A DNA stretch of 64,000 nucleotides from an uncultured Opitutia bacterium (GTDB taxonomy: Bacteria > Verrucomicrobiota > Verrucomicrobiia > Opitutales > Opitutaceae): the NCBI GenBank assembly GCA_903825285.1, contig CAIJZY010000007.1:124001-188000 (forward strand), written 5' to 3'. Positions within the stretch are counted from its first letter, which is position 1; each line of letters starts with the position of its first letter. Positions 18,975-29,006 of this stretch are shown piece after piece. A program made the translations under genes and the position numbers. The notes beneath the pieces were generated by a model. It was given only the letters and a program-made list of their open reading frames with translations. It made no database searches and had not been told where the DNA came from.

Positions 18975-20660
18975 TTGCCGACGGATGAAGACTTTCGGGG
19001 CGGCGCCCGAAATCCGGACCGATGGTACGCGAACTGCATGGTGGCGGGCGTGACGCACGGTTTCGCCATGGCTGCATCCGGGTTTGCCCGGCCCGCCCCG
19101 GCTGCGTCGGGTCCCGGCCCGGCGCCGGGCGGGCGCCGCCTGCGCCGACGCGAGGACTGGCTGGCGCGGCCGGCCTCGTTCGCCAGCGAATGCGCCGAGG
19201 TGGTGGTCGTCGTCGCCGCGCTCGCCTTCGCCGGCTGGTTCGTGCCGGTGAGCTACCACTTCTTCGGCTACGTCTACCTCCTTACCGTGACCGCGCTCAG
19301 CCTGCGCGTCGGGCGCTGGCCGGTGCTGCTGGCGGCCATCATCAGTGCGGTGACGTGGAACTTCGTGTTCATCCCGCCGCGCCTGTCGTTCTCGGTCCTG
19401 GACGCGGAGGACAGCCTGATGCTCGGCGCGTACCTGTTCGCCGCGCTGATCGGCGGGCAGCTCACCGCGCGGATCCGCGCGCAGGAGCGCGAGGAGCGCC
19501 GGCGGGAGCAGCGCGCGACGGCGCTGCTGGACCTCAGTCGCGCGCTGGCGGGCGCGCCCACCTTCGACGCGGCGGCCGCGGCGGCGCGGCACGAGGCGGA
19601 CGAGCTCTTCGGGGCGCAGACGACGCTGCTGCTGCCGGACGGCGGCGGCGGGCTGGCGCCCCACCCGGCCGGCAGCTTCCGCCTCAACGAGTCCGAGCGC
19701 GCGGTGGCGGCGGTGGCGCGGCAGAGCGGCCGAGCGGCGGGCCGCACGACGGAGCAGCTGCCGGCGGCCGCGGGCCTGTACCTGCCGCTGCGGCGCGCCG
19801 ACGCCGTGCTCGGCCTCTTCGCCGTGCAGCTGCCCCCCGCTGTCACGGAGCTGACCGCGCGGCAGCGGGAGCTGCTGGACGGCTTCGCGGCGCAGGTTGC
19901 GCTGCTGGTGGAGCGCGAGCAGCTCCGCGCCGCCGGCGAGCGCGAGCAGCTCCTGGCCGTGTCGGACCGGCTGCACCGCACCCTGCTCGACAGCGTCTCG
20001 CACGAGCTGAAAACCCCGCTCGCCGTGCTGCGCTCGGCCGTGGAAAAACTGGATACGGACGACGCGCCCAAGCGCGCGCGGCTCACCGCCGAGGTCCGCA
20101 CCGCCACGCGCCGGCTCGACCACCTGGTCGCCAACCTGCTGAACCAGACCCGGCTCGCGGCCGGCGCGCTGCAGCCGCAGCTCGACTGGTGCGACGCGTG
20201 CGACCTGGTGAGCGTGGCGCGGCGCGCGGTCGGCGACGCGCTCGCGGGCCGGCCGGTGCAGGTGGACATTCCCGCGGGCCTGCCGCTGGTTCGCGCCGAC
20301 GCGGTGCTGATGGAGCAGGTGCTCTCGAACCTGCTGCTGAACGCCGCGCGGCACACGCCGCCCGCCACGCCGGTCCGGATCATGGCGCGCGTGACCGCGG
20401 ACGGGACGCAGGTCGCGCTCGCGGTGGCGGACGAGGGACCGGGCCTCGCCCCCGAGCTGCAGGGCAGCCTGTTCCAGAAATTCTCGCGCGGCGCGGGCGC
20501 GCGCGCGGGCGGCCTCGGGCTGGGTCTCTCGATCGTGAAGGGTTTCATGCTCGCGCAGGGCGGCGACGTGGCCGCCGGCCCCGGCCCCGCCGGCGGCGCG
20601 TGCTTCACCGTGTTCCTCCCCCATGCGCCGCACGGCGCGATCCCCGGCGATGACCACTGA
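18975..20660 (+). CDS. Sensor histidine kinase resembling the C-terminal part of KdpD (DUF4118 + GAF-like + HisKA/HATPase)
   Basis: YHFFGYVYLLTVTALSLRVGRWPVLLAAIISAVTWNFVFIPPR; SVSHELKTPLAVLRSAVEKL (H-box); NLLLNAARHTPP (N-box); GGLGLGLSIVKGF (G-box). Start uncertain (alternative ATG at 19038). Confidence 0.85.
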   Translation: MPTDEDFRGGARNPDRWYANCMVAGVTHGFAMAASGFARPAPAASGPGPAPGGRRLRRREDWLARPASFASECAEVVVVVAALAFAGWFVPVSYHFFGYVYLLTVTALSLRVGRWPVLLAAIISAVTWNFVFIPPRLSFSVLDAEDSLMLGAYLFAALIGGQLTARIRAQEREERRREQRATALLDLSRALAGAPTFDAAAAAARHEADELFGAQTTLLLPDGGGGLAPHPAGSFRLNESERAVAAVARQSGRAAGRTTEQLPAAAGLYLPLRRADAVLGLFAVQLPPAVTELTARQRELLDGFAAQVALLVEREQLRAAGEREQLLAVSDRLHRTLLDSVSHELKTPLAVLRSAVEKLDTDDAPKRARLTAEVRTATRRLDHLVANLLNQTRLAAGALQPQLDWCDACDLVSVARRAVGDALAGRPVQVDIPAGLPLVRADAVLMEQVLSNLLLNAARHTPPATPVRIMARVTADGTQVALAVADEGPGLAPELQGSLFQKFSRGAGARAGGLGLGLSIVKGFMLAQGGDVAAGPGPAGGACFTVFLPHAPHGAIPGDDH

Positions 20661-21360
20661 CCCCACCAAGCCCGAGATCCTCGTGATCGAGGACGAGGTC
20701 CAGCTCCGCCGGCTGCTGCGCCTCTCGCTGGAGGAGGCGGGCTACGCCGTGCGCGAGGCGGAGACGGCGAAGTCGGGCCTGCACGAGCTGGTGCACCACA
20801 TCCCCGACGTGGTCATCCTCGACCTCGGGCTGCCCGACGCGTCCGGCGAGACCGTGCTGCGGCGGCTGCGGGAGTGGAGTCCCGTGCCCGTGCTCATCCT
20901 CTCGGTCTTCAGCCAGGAGGGCAGCAAGGTGGCCGGGCTCGACGCCGGGGCCGACGATTACCTGACCAAGCCCTTCGGCTGCAGCGAGCTGCTCGCGCGG
21001 CTCCGCGCGCTGCAGCGGCGCATCAAGCCCGCGGTCGCCGCCAGCCGGTTCAAGTTCGGTTCCGTCGAGGTGGACCTCGCGCACCGCCGCGTGCGCCGCG
21101 CGGGCCACCTGCTCAAGCTCACCGCGATGGAGTACGCGCTGCTGCAGCTGCTCATCACACACCGCGACAAGGTCCTCACGCACCGCCAGATCCTGCGCGA
21201 GCTCTGGGGGCCAAACGCCGAGGGGCAGACCCATTACCTGCGCACTTATATGCTGCGGCTGCGCCGCAAGCTCGAGGAGGACCTCGACACGCCGCGGTAT
21301 TTCCAGACGGAGTCAGGCGTCGGCTACCGGTTCACGAGCGAGCCGGCGGAAGCCGTCTAG
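20650..21360 (+). CDS. KdpE-like OmpR-family response regulator
   Basis: MTTDPTKPEILVIEDEVQLRRLLRLSLEEAGY...VVILDLGLPDASG...DYLTKPFGCSELLARLRAL; winged helix HRQILRELWGPNAEGQTHYLRTYMLRLRRKLE; overlaps the kinase stop codon. Confidence 0.9.
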   Translation: MTTDPTKPEILVIEDEVQLRRLLRLSLEEAGYAVREAETAKSGLHELVHHIPDVVILDLGLPDASGETVLRRLREWSPVPVLILSVFSQEGSKVAGLDAGADDYLTKPFGCSELLARLRALQRRIKPAVAASRFKFGSVEVDLAHRRVRRAGHLLKLTAMEYALLQLLITHRDKVLTHRQILRELWGPNAEGQTHYLRTYMLRLRRKLEEDLDTPRYFQTESGVGYRFTSEPAEAV

Positions 21361-21487
21361 CAAAAACCCGCGCGACGCGCGCGGCCTGGCCCATAGTCCA
21401 CGGCCCCGACGGCGGGACGCCCGCACCGGGCGGTATACGTTTTGTTCATAATTCCGGGCCAACTATCAACGGCCTGTCTATCAGCGC

Positions 21488-21503
21488 TGGTACGTCGGGT
21501 GCT
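21488..21503 (+). promoter_or_regulatory. Weak candidate sigma-54 (-24/-12) element upstream of amt
   Basis: TGGTACGtcggGTGCT fits TGGYRYRN4TTGCW with one mismatch; 128 bp after the response regulator and 273 bp before the amt ATG. Confidence 0.25.
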
Positions 21504-21621
21504 AAATCTGCGGCGTTCTCATGCACCTCGCGCCCACGACTCTCCCGCTGCTTCCGCCGGCCACGATCGTCGCGCGTTCGTCCCTTTCCGCCGGTACTGT
21601 AGGGGTCCGGTTGAAAATGCA

Positions 21622-21670
21622 ACGTCATCATCAGGCGGCCCCCGGGCCATTGGGGGCCGCCTCATGACGT
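21622..21670 (+). promoter_or_regulatory. Long stem-loop in the amt upstream region
   Basis: AGGCGGCCCCC (21633-21643) - loop GGGCCATT - GGGGGCCGCCT (21652-21662), flanked by complementary ACGTCAT (21622-28) / ATGACGT (21664-70). Confidence 0.6.
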
Positions 21671-21775
21671 CGCCGCTCGGCCAGCACGCGCCGACCACCC
21701 TTTCGCGGGCTTCGTCCCGTTTCGTCCACAACCCGTAACCCGCGCGTCCGCCCTGGGACCGCACCTACATCGATA

Positions 21776-23458
21776 ATGACAACACACTACCCTGGCCCGA
21801 AATGGTTGCGCAGGTCCCTGCTGGGAATTGCGCTGGTTTGCAGTCTCGGTGCGCCGTATGCGCACGCGGATGATCCCAAGCCGGATCCCGCCGGCACCGC
21901 CACCGGCGTGGCCGCCGATGTGCCCGGCTTCATCGTCTCCGCCCCCGCCGACCTTAGTGCGGACGACCGCAAGGACGCCTACAAGGTCAAGGCCTTCCAA
22001 GACGCGAAGAAGGCGGCCGATGACTATGCGAAGCAGGCCGCGGCCGAGCCGCTCGCCGTGAAGCTGGCGGACAACGTCGGCCACAACCGCGTCGCGATCA
22101 ACTTCATGTGGACGCTCGTCACGGGCTTCCTCGTGATGTTCATGCAGGCGGGCTTCGCCCTCGTGGAAACGGGCCTCTGCCGGGCCAAGAACGCGGGCCA
22201 CACCATGGCGATGAACTTCATGATCTACCCGATGGGCATGCTCGGGTTCTATCTCTGCGGTTTCGCCTTCATGTTCGGCGGCATCGGAGCGCTCGGGACC
22301 TTGGGCAATTATGCGGGCCTGAACAATGAATTCACCGTGACGCTTTTTGGCCATCCATTCGGCCTCATCGGCCTGAAGGGCTTCCTCCTCCAAGGCGCGG
22401 GCTATGACACGGCCGCATTCGCGCTCTTCCTCTTCCAGATGGTGTTCATGGACACGACTGCCACCATCCCCACCGGCGCGGCGGCCGAGCGGTGGAAGTT
22501 CTCGGCCTTCATGATCTACGGCTGCTGCATCGGCACCTTCGTCTACCCCCTGTTCGGCAACTGGGTGTGGGGCGGCGGCTGGCTCGCGCAGCTGGGCACA
22601 AACTTCGGCCTCGGCCACGGGCACGTGGACTTCGCCGGCTCCTCGGTCGTGCACATGCAGGGCGGCGTGATCGCCCTCGTCTTCGCCTGGCTGATCGGAC
22701 CACGCCACGGCAAGTACGACAAGACGGGCAAGCTGGTGCACCCGATCACGCCGCACAGCATCCCGATGGTGATGCTCGGCACGTTCATCCTCGCGTTCGG
22801 CTGGTTCGGCTTCAACCCCGGCTCGTCGCTGGCCGGCACCGACCTGCGCATCGCGGTTGTCGCGGTTAACACCATGCTCGCCTCCGCCACCGGCGCCCTC
22901 GCGACCACACTCTACATGTGGTGGTTCAAGACCAAGAAGCCCGATCCCTCCATGATGTGCAACGGCATGCTCGCCGGCCTCGTCGCCATCACGGCGCCCT
23001 GCGCCTTTGTCACCGCGGGCGGCGCCTCGCTCATCGGCGCGATCTCGGGCATCCTCGTGGTCGAGGCCGTGTTCTTCTTCGACAAGCACCGCATCGACGA
23101 CGCGGTCGGCGCGATCTCGGTCCATGGCGTCAACGGCGCCTGGGGCTGCCTCTCGATCGGCCTCTTCGCCGACGGCACCTATGGCGACGGCTGGAACGGA
23201 GTGGCCGGCACCGTCCGCGGCCTGTTCTACGGGGGCGGCATGAGCCAGTTTTGGGCCGAGCTGATTGGCGTTGTCACGTGCTTCGTCACACTCACGGTCC
23301 TCTCTTTCATCACCTATTATATCGCGGAGTGGACCGTAGGCAACCGCGTCTCGCTCGAAGTCGAGATCGAGGGCCTCGACGTGCCCGAGATGGGCATCAC
23401 CGGCTACGCCGGCATGGTCATGGACAAGCAGTCCGAAACCCCCATGCCGCGCGGCTGA
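21776..23458 (+). CDS. amt: Ammonium transporter (Amt/MEP/Rh family) with extended N-terminus
   Basis: 560 aa; MNFMIYPMGMLGFYLCGFAFMFGG; FVYPLFGNWVWGGGWLAQLG; DFAGSSVVHMQGGVIALVFAWLIGPR; VNGAWGCLSIGLFADGTYG. Confidence 0.95.
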   Translation: MTTHYPGPKWLRRSLLGIALVCSLGAPYAHADDPKPDPAGTATGVAADVPGFIVSAPADLSADDRKDAYKVKAFQDAKKAADDYAKQAAAEPLAVKLADNVGHNRVAINFMWTLVTGFLVMFMQAGFALVETGLCRAKNAGHTMAMNFMIYPMGMLGFYLCGFAFMFGGIGALGTLGNYAGLNNEFTVTLFGHPFGLIGLKGFLLQGAGYDTAAFALFLFQMVFMDTTATIPTGAAAERWKFSAFMIYGCCIGTFVYPLFGNWVWGGGWLAQLGTNFGLGHGHVDFAGSSVVHMQGGVIALVFAWLIGPRHGKYDKTGKLVHPITPHSIPMVMLGTFILAFGWFGFNPGSSLAGTDLRIAVVAVNTMLASATGALATTLYMWWFKTKKPDPSMMCNGMLAGLVAITAPCAFVTAGGASLIGAISGILVVEAVFFFDKHRIDDAVGAISVHGVNGAWGCLSIGLFADGTYGDGWNGVAGTVRGLFYGGGMSQFWAELIGVVTCFVTLTVLSFITYYIAEWTVGNRVSLEVEIEGLDVPEMGITGYAGMVMDKQSETPMPRG

Positions 23459-23527
23459 TCATATCGCGGATTCGGCCGGCGGCACACCCTGCGCCGCCGG
23501 CCCATCCCCACCGCAACCCCTCCTCCC

Positions 23528-24248
<721 letters not shown>

Positions 24249-24270
24249 GTTCGTGAGCCCGTGCTTTCCC

Positions 24271-24304
24271 GCCGGCGCACCCCTGGGGTGCGCCGGCTTT
24301 TCTT
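24271..24304 (+). terminator. Rho-independent terminator after the PII gene
   Basis: GCCGGCGCACCCC-T-GGGGTGCGCCGGC followed by TTTTCTT. Confidence 0.85.
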
Positions 24305-24337
24305 GCCTACGCCCGGCCTGAGCCGCCCCGCTGCCCC

Positions 24338-25651
24338 GTGCCGCCCCCGCCCCTGCCAGCCATCCCGGCCGCCGCCCTCGCGCCGTTCGGCCTGCTGCTC
24401 CTGCTGATCGCGGTGATGCCGCTCACGCCGCCGCGCGTGAAGCACGTCTGGGACCGGTTCTATCCGGCCGTTTCCCTCGGGCTGGCCGCGCTCGTCGCCG
24501 CCTACTACCTCGTCGTCGTGCCCGGCGGCGCCCTCGCCCTCGACCACACGCTCGGCGACTACGCGTCGTTCATCTGCCTCATCGGCTCGCTGTTCGTCGT
24601 CGCCGGCGGCATCCACCTGCGCGTGAAGGGCGAGGCGACGCCCGCGGTCAACGTCGCCTTCCTCGCCGTCGGCGCGGTGATCGCCAACCTGATCGGCACG
24701 ACCGGCGCGTCGATGGTGCTCGTGCGCCCGTGGATCCGCATGAACAAGGTGCGCGCCAGCGCCTACCACGTGGTGTTCTTCATCTTCCTGGTCTCGAACG
24801 TCGGGGGCTCGCTCACGCCGATCGGCGACCCGCCGCTGTTCCTCGGCTACCTGCGCGGCGTGCCGTTCTTCTGGCTCGCGCAGCACGTGCTGGGGCCGTG
24901 GTTCGCCGCGGTCGGCCTGATCCTCGCCGCCTTCTACGTGCTCGACCGGCGCAGCTTCCACCGGATGCCGGCGCGGCTGCAGGCCACGGCCGCCGCCGAG
25001 GGCGAGACCTGGCGGTTCGAGGGCGCCGTGAACCTCCTGTTCCTGCTCGTGATCATCGCCGCGGTCTTCCTGCCCCCGCGCCCGCTGCTGCGCGAGGCCG
25101 TGATGCTCGCCGCGGCCGCGTTCAGCTACCTCGTGACGCCGCGGGCGGTGCACGAGGAGAACCAGTTCAGCTTCGGCCCGGTGAAGGAGGTGGCGCTGCT
25201 CTTCGCCGGCATCTTCGTCACGATGCTCCCGGCCCTCGACTACCTCACCGCCCACGGGCCCGCCTTCGGGCTGGTGCATCCGCTCCAGTACTATTTCGCC
25301 AGCGGCGCGCTGTCCTCGGTCCTCGACAACGCCCCGACCTACGTGAACTTCCTGCAGCTCGCGCAGGCGACCGCGGCGACCCAGTTTCCCGCCGCGTTCG
25401 CCGGGGCGGCCACGCCCTTCGCCCAGACCGCCGCGCTGCTGGCGCACCAGCCGCGCTACGTCATCGGCGTCAGCCTGGGCTCCGTGTTCTTCGGGGCCAT
25501 GACCTACATCGGCAACGGGCCCAACTTCATGGTCAAGTCGATCGCCCACGAGGCCGGCGTGCACTGCCCCTCGTTCGTGGCCTACCTCGCGCGGTACAGC
25601 CTGCCGATCCTGCTCCCGATCCTTGCCCTGGTGGGCTGGCTCTTCCTCTGA
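24338..25651 (+). CDS. Sodium:proton antiporter / ArsB-NhaD-type permease
   Basis: 437 aa polytopic protein; LIGTTGASMVLVRPWIRMN, NVGGSLTPIGDPPLFLGYLRGVPFFW, SSVLDNAPTYVNFLQ, YIGNGPNFMVKSIAHEAGV. Confidence 0.82.
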   Translation: MPPPPLPAIPAAALAPFGLLLLLIAVMPLTPPRVKHVWDRFYPAVSLGLAALVAAYYLVVVPGGALALDHTLGDYASFICLIGSLFVVAGGIHLRVKGEATPAVNVAFLAVGAVIANLIGTTGASMVLVRPWIRMNKVRASAYHVVFFIFLVSNVGGSLTPIGDPPLFLGYLRGVPFFWLAQHVLGPWFAAVGLILAAFYVLDRRSFHRMPARLQATAAAEGETWRFEGAVNLLFLLVIIAAVFLPPRPLLREAVMLAAAAFSYLVTPRAVHEENQFSFGPVKEVALLFAGIFVTMLPALDYLTAHGPAFGLVHPLQYYFASGALSSVLDNAPTYVNFLQLAQATAATQFPAAFAGAATPFAQTAALLAHQPRYVIGVSLGSVFFGAMTYIGNGPNFMVKSIAHEAGVHCPSFVAYLARYSLPILLPILALVGWLFL

Positions 25652-25729
25652 GTTTCGGCGCCCGCCGGGGAATTTTCTCGCCTGCCGGTGGGGTGGAATT
25701 ACATCTGCCCCTCCGTCCGTCCTCCCCGC

Positions 25730-26275
25730 ATGTTCGTCGTCCACACCACCCCCGGCGCCAGCAAGGCCGACCAGTACCGCGAACTGGCCGCGCAGCTCGC
25801 GGCGCTGCTGGCGGAGGAGCGCAACCCCCTCGCCAACGCGGCCAACGCCGCCGCGCTGATCCACCAGGGGCTGCCGGACCTCAACTGGGCCGGGTTCTAC
25901 TTCCTCGTCGGCCGCGAGCTGGTGCTCGGGCCCTTCCAGGGCAGGGTCGCCTGCGTCCGCCTCGCCCTCGGGCGCGGCGTCTGCGGCACCGCGGCGCAGC
26001 GGCGCGCGACGGTGGTCGTGCCGGAAGTGACCCAGTTCCCCGGCCACGTCGCCTGCGACCACGCCTCGCGCTCCGAGATCGTCGTCCCGCTGCTCCGCGA
26101 CGGCCGCCTGCTGGGGGTGCTCGACCTCGACAGCCCGTCGCCTGCGCGCTTCGACGCCGCCGACGCCGCCGGGCTGGAGGCGCTGGCCGCGATCCTGCTC
26201 GGCAGCGCGGACTTCCTGGCCTTCGTCACCGCGCTGGCCGCGGCCGAGGCCGCCACCCCGGCGCCCGCCGCCTGA
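25730..26275 (+). CDS. GAF-domain protein, free methionine-(R)-sulfoxide reductase type
   Basis: NWAGFYFLVGRELVLGPFQGRVACVRLALGRGVCGTAAQRRATVVVPEVTQFPGHVACDHASRSEIVVPL; fRMsr cysteine pattern. Confidence 0.85.
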   Translation: MFVVHTTPGASKADQYRELAAQLAALLAEERNPLANAANAAALIHQGLPDLNWAGFYFLVGRELVLGPFQGRVACVRLALGRGVCGTAAQRRATVVVPEVTQFPGHVACDHASRSEIVVPLLRDGRLLGVLDLDSPSPARFDAADAAGLEALAAILLGSADFLAFVTALAAAEAATPAPAA

Positions 26276-26291
26276 CCGCGCGAATCCGACC

Positions 26292-26822
26292 ATGCCGGCC
26301 GCCCCTCTCCCTCTCGTGCTTGGCGGCGGCTGCTTCTGGTGCCTGGAGGCCGCGTTCCGGCTGCTGCCGGGCGTGACCCGGGTGACCTGCGGCTATGCCG
26401 GCGGCACGGTGGCCGCGCCGACCTACGAGCAGGTCTACACCGACACGACCGGCCACGCGGAGGTGGTCCAGCTCGAGTACGATCCGGCGCGGCTCACGCT
26501 CGCCGGGCTGCTGGCGTACTTCTGGCAGTCCCACGACCCGACGCAGGCCGACGGCCAGGGCGGGGATCTCGGCATGCGCTACCGCTCGGTCATTTTTTTC
26601 GCCGACGCCGCCCAGCAGGCCGCCGCGGAAAGCTCCCGGACCGCCGCGCAGGCCGGGCTGGCCGCGCCGATCACAACGCAGATCCTCCTGCTGCGCGAAT
26701 TCTGGCCCGCCGAGGCGTACCACCAGGACTATTTCACCCGCCACCCCGAGCGCGCCTACTGCGCCACGGTGATCCGGCCCAAGCTCAGGAAGCTCCAGTC
26801 CCACCTGGCGCCCGGCGCCTGA
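26292..26822 (+). CDS. msrA: Peptide-methionine (S)-S-oxide reductase
   Basis: LGGGCFWCLEAAFRLLPGVTRVTCGYAGGTVAAPTYEQVYTDTTGHAEVVQLEYDP...YHQDYFTRHPERAYC. Confidence 0.95.
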   Translation: MPAAPLPLVLGGGCFWCLEAAFRLLPGVTRVTCGYAGGTVAAPTYEQVYTDTTGHAEVVQLEYDPARLTLAGLLAYFWQSHDPTQADGQGGDLGMRYRSVIFFADAAQQAAAESSRTAAQAGLAAPITTQILLLREFWPAEAYHQDYFTRHPERAYCATVIRPKLRKLQSHLAPGA

Positions 26823-26850
26823 GTCACGGGCTGGCGATCACTTTTTCCCC

Positions 26851-29001
26851 ATGAAACGTCCCCCCCGCCCCGCCCCGGCTCCCCGCACGCCGGCCAATGT
26901 CCCGCACGAGCTGACGTTCACCGCCCAAGGGCGGTACGCCGACCCGTTCAACGCCGTCGTCCTCGACGTGGTGTTCACCGACCCGGCGGGGGCGACCTTC
27001 CGCGTCCCGGCCTTCTGGGCCGGCGGCCGGACCTGGAAGGTCCGCTACGCCTCGCCCGTGACCGGCGCGCACACCTACCGCACCGAGTGCACGCCCGCGA
27101 ACGACGCCGGCCTGCACGGGCTCACCGGCACGCTGACGGTGGTGCCGTACACCGGGACGAACCCGCTCTACGCGCATGGCCCCGTGCGCGTGGCCGGGGA
27201 CCGCCGCCACTTCGAGCACGAGGACGGCACGCCGTTCTTCTGGCTCGGCGACACCTGGTGGATGGGACTGTGCCGGCGCATGCGCTGGCCCACGGGTTTC
27301 AAGCAGCTCGCCGCCGACCGGAAGCGAAAGGGATTCAACGTCGTGCAGATCGTCGCCGGCCTCTACCCCGACATGCATGGTTTCGATCCCCGCGGCGCGA
27401 ATGAGGCGGGTTTCCCCTGGGAAGAAGGCTATGCGCACATCCGCCCCGAGTACTTTGACGCCGCGGACCGCAAGCTCGCCCACCTCGTGGCCCAGGGCAT
27501 CACGCCCTGCCTCGTCGGCGCGTGGGGCTACTTCGTCGCCTGGATGACGGAGGACCAGCTCAAGGCCCACTGGCGCTACCTGATCGCGCGCTACGGCGCC
27601 TGGCCCATGATCTGGTGCGTCGCGGGCGAGGCGAACCTGCCGTGGTACCTCGCGAAGAATTTCCCCGAGGACGACCGCGGGATGGTGAAGGTGTGGACGC
27701 GACTCATGCGCTACGTGCATGCGACCGACCCGTTCCACCGCCCCGTCACCATCCACCCGACCGCGATCAACCGCTACACCGCGCGCAACGCGACGGAGGA
27801 CGAGACCCTGCTCGACTTCGACCTGCTGCAGGTCGCCCACGCGCAGAACGAGTCGGTGCCGATGGCGGTCAAGGCCGTGCGCGAAACCTACGGCGCCACG
27901 CCGCGGATGCCGGTGATCAACGGCGAGCCGTGCTACGAGATGCTGTTGGGCACGATCACGTCGCCCTGGCCGCGCCGCGCGTTCTGGTCCTGCGTCCTCA
28001 ACGGCGCGATGGGCCACACCTACGGCGGCAACGGCATCTGGCAGGCCAACCAGCCCGGCATCCCGCACGGCTCGTCGCCCCACGGCGGCAACTACGGCAA
28101 CACGCCGTGGCAGGAGGCGATGCGCTTCCCCGGCTCCGCGGAGTGCGGCCATGGCAAGCGCCTGCTCGCGAGTCTGCCCTGGACGCGGTTTGCGCCGCAT
28201 CCCGAGTGGGCCGCGTACACCGGCGACGTCTGGCTCCCGCTCGACGACGCCCGCTGGATCTGGCCGAACCGCGACGTCCCGGCGAAGGACGCGCCCAATC
28301 ATCGCGCGTTTTTCCGCCGCACGTTCGACCTGCCGGCCGGCCGGAAGATCGCCTCGGCCCGGCTGCGGATCGCGGGCGTGCACCACTGCGAGACCCAGCT
28401 CAACGGCGCGCCGTCCGGCGGCGGCTTCGAGTGGCGCCACGGCCTGCAGTTCAACGACCGCGCCGCCCTCCTGCGCCCCGGCCGCAACTCCCTCACCGCC
28501 TGGTGCGAACACCGGCCCGTCAACGGCGACGCCCCCGGATTTCTCGCGTGCCTCGAGGTGCGCTTCGTCGACGGCGGCCTGCTGCGCATCGTCACCGACG
28601 GCGCGTGGAAGGCCTACACCTCCCGCGTCAGCGGGTGCGACGAGCGCGACTACGACGACGCCGGCTGGCCCGCCGCCGTCGTGCTGGGCGAGCTGGGTGA
28701 CGCGCCGTGGGGCCCGCTCACGCCGCCCGACCTCAGCCTGCACGGCCCGCAGACCGCCGGCATCGCCGGCGAGGTCCGTGTGACCTACGTGCCGTTCCAC
28801 GAGCCCATCGTGGTCCAGGCGCTGCCGCCTCGCACCCTCCACCTCGCCACGGTCTTCGATCCCGTCACCGGCCGCCGCGGCACTCCCCGCCGGGTGCGGT
28901 CCGACGCGGAGGGACGCCTGTCCTGTCCACCGCCCGCCGGCCACGCCCATGACTGGGTGCTGGTGCTGGAGACGCTGCAGCGCGCCAAGTCCTCCGGCTG
29001 A
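26851..29001 (+). CDS. Glycoside hydrolase-like protein: DUF5060 + DUF4038 (apiosidase-like TIM barrel) + C-terminal beta-sandwich
   Basis: ELTFTAQGRYADPFNAVVLDVVFTDPAGATFRVPAFW; HFEHEDGTPFFWLGDTWWMGL...RKGFNVVQIVAGLYPD; C-terminal FFRRTFDLPAGRKIASARLRIAGVHHCETQLNG...VTDGAWKAY resembles the GH78 N-terminal domain. Confidence 0.78.
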   Translation: MKRPPRPAPAPRTPANVPHELTFTAQGRYADPFNAVVLDVVFTDPAGATFRVPAFWAGGRTWKVRYASPVTGAHTYRTECTPANDAGLHGLTGTLTVVPYTGTNPLYAHGPVRVAGDRRHFEHEDGTPFFWLGDTWWMGLCRRMRWPTGFKQLAADRKRKGFNVVQIVAGLYPDMHGFDPRGANEAGFPWEEGYAHIRPEYFDAADRKLAHLVAQGITPCLVGAWGYFVAWMTEDQLKAHWRYLIARYGAWPMIWCVAGEANLPWYLAKNFPEDDRGMVKVWTRLMRYVHATDPFHRPVTIHPTAINRYTARNATEDETLLDFDLLQVAHAQNESVPMAVKAVRETYGATPRMPVINGEPCYEMLLGTITSPWPRRAFWSCVLNGAMGHTYGGNGIWQANQPGIPHGSSPHGGNYGNTPWQEAMRFPGSAECGHGKRLLASLPWTRFAPHPEWAAYTGDVWLPLDDARWIWPNRDVPAKDAPNHRAFFRRTFDLPAGRKIASARLRIAGVHHCETQLNGAPSGGGFEWRHGLQFNDRAALLRPGRNSLTAWCEHRPVNGDAPGFLACLEVRFVDGGLLRIVTDGAWKAYTSRVSGCDERDYDDAGWPAAVVLGELGDAPWGPLTPPDLSLHGPQTAGIAGEVRVTYVPFHEPIVVQALPPRTLHLATVFDPVTGRRGTPRRVRSDAEGRLSCPPPAGHAHDWVLVLETLQRAKSSG

Positions 29002-29006
29002 CCGCG

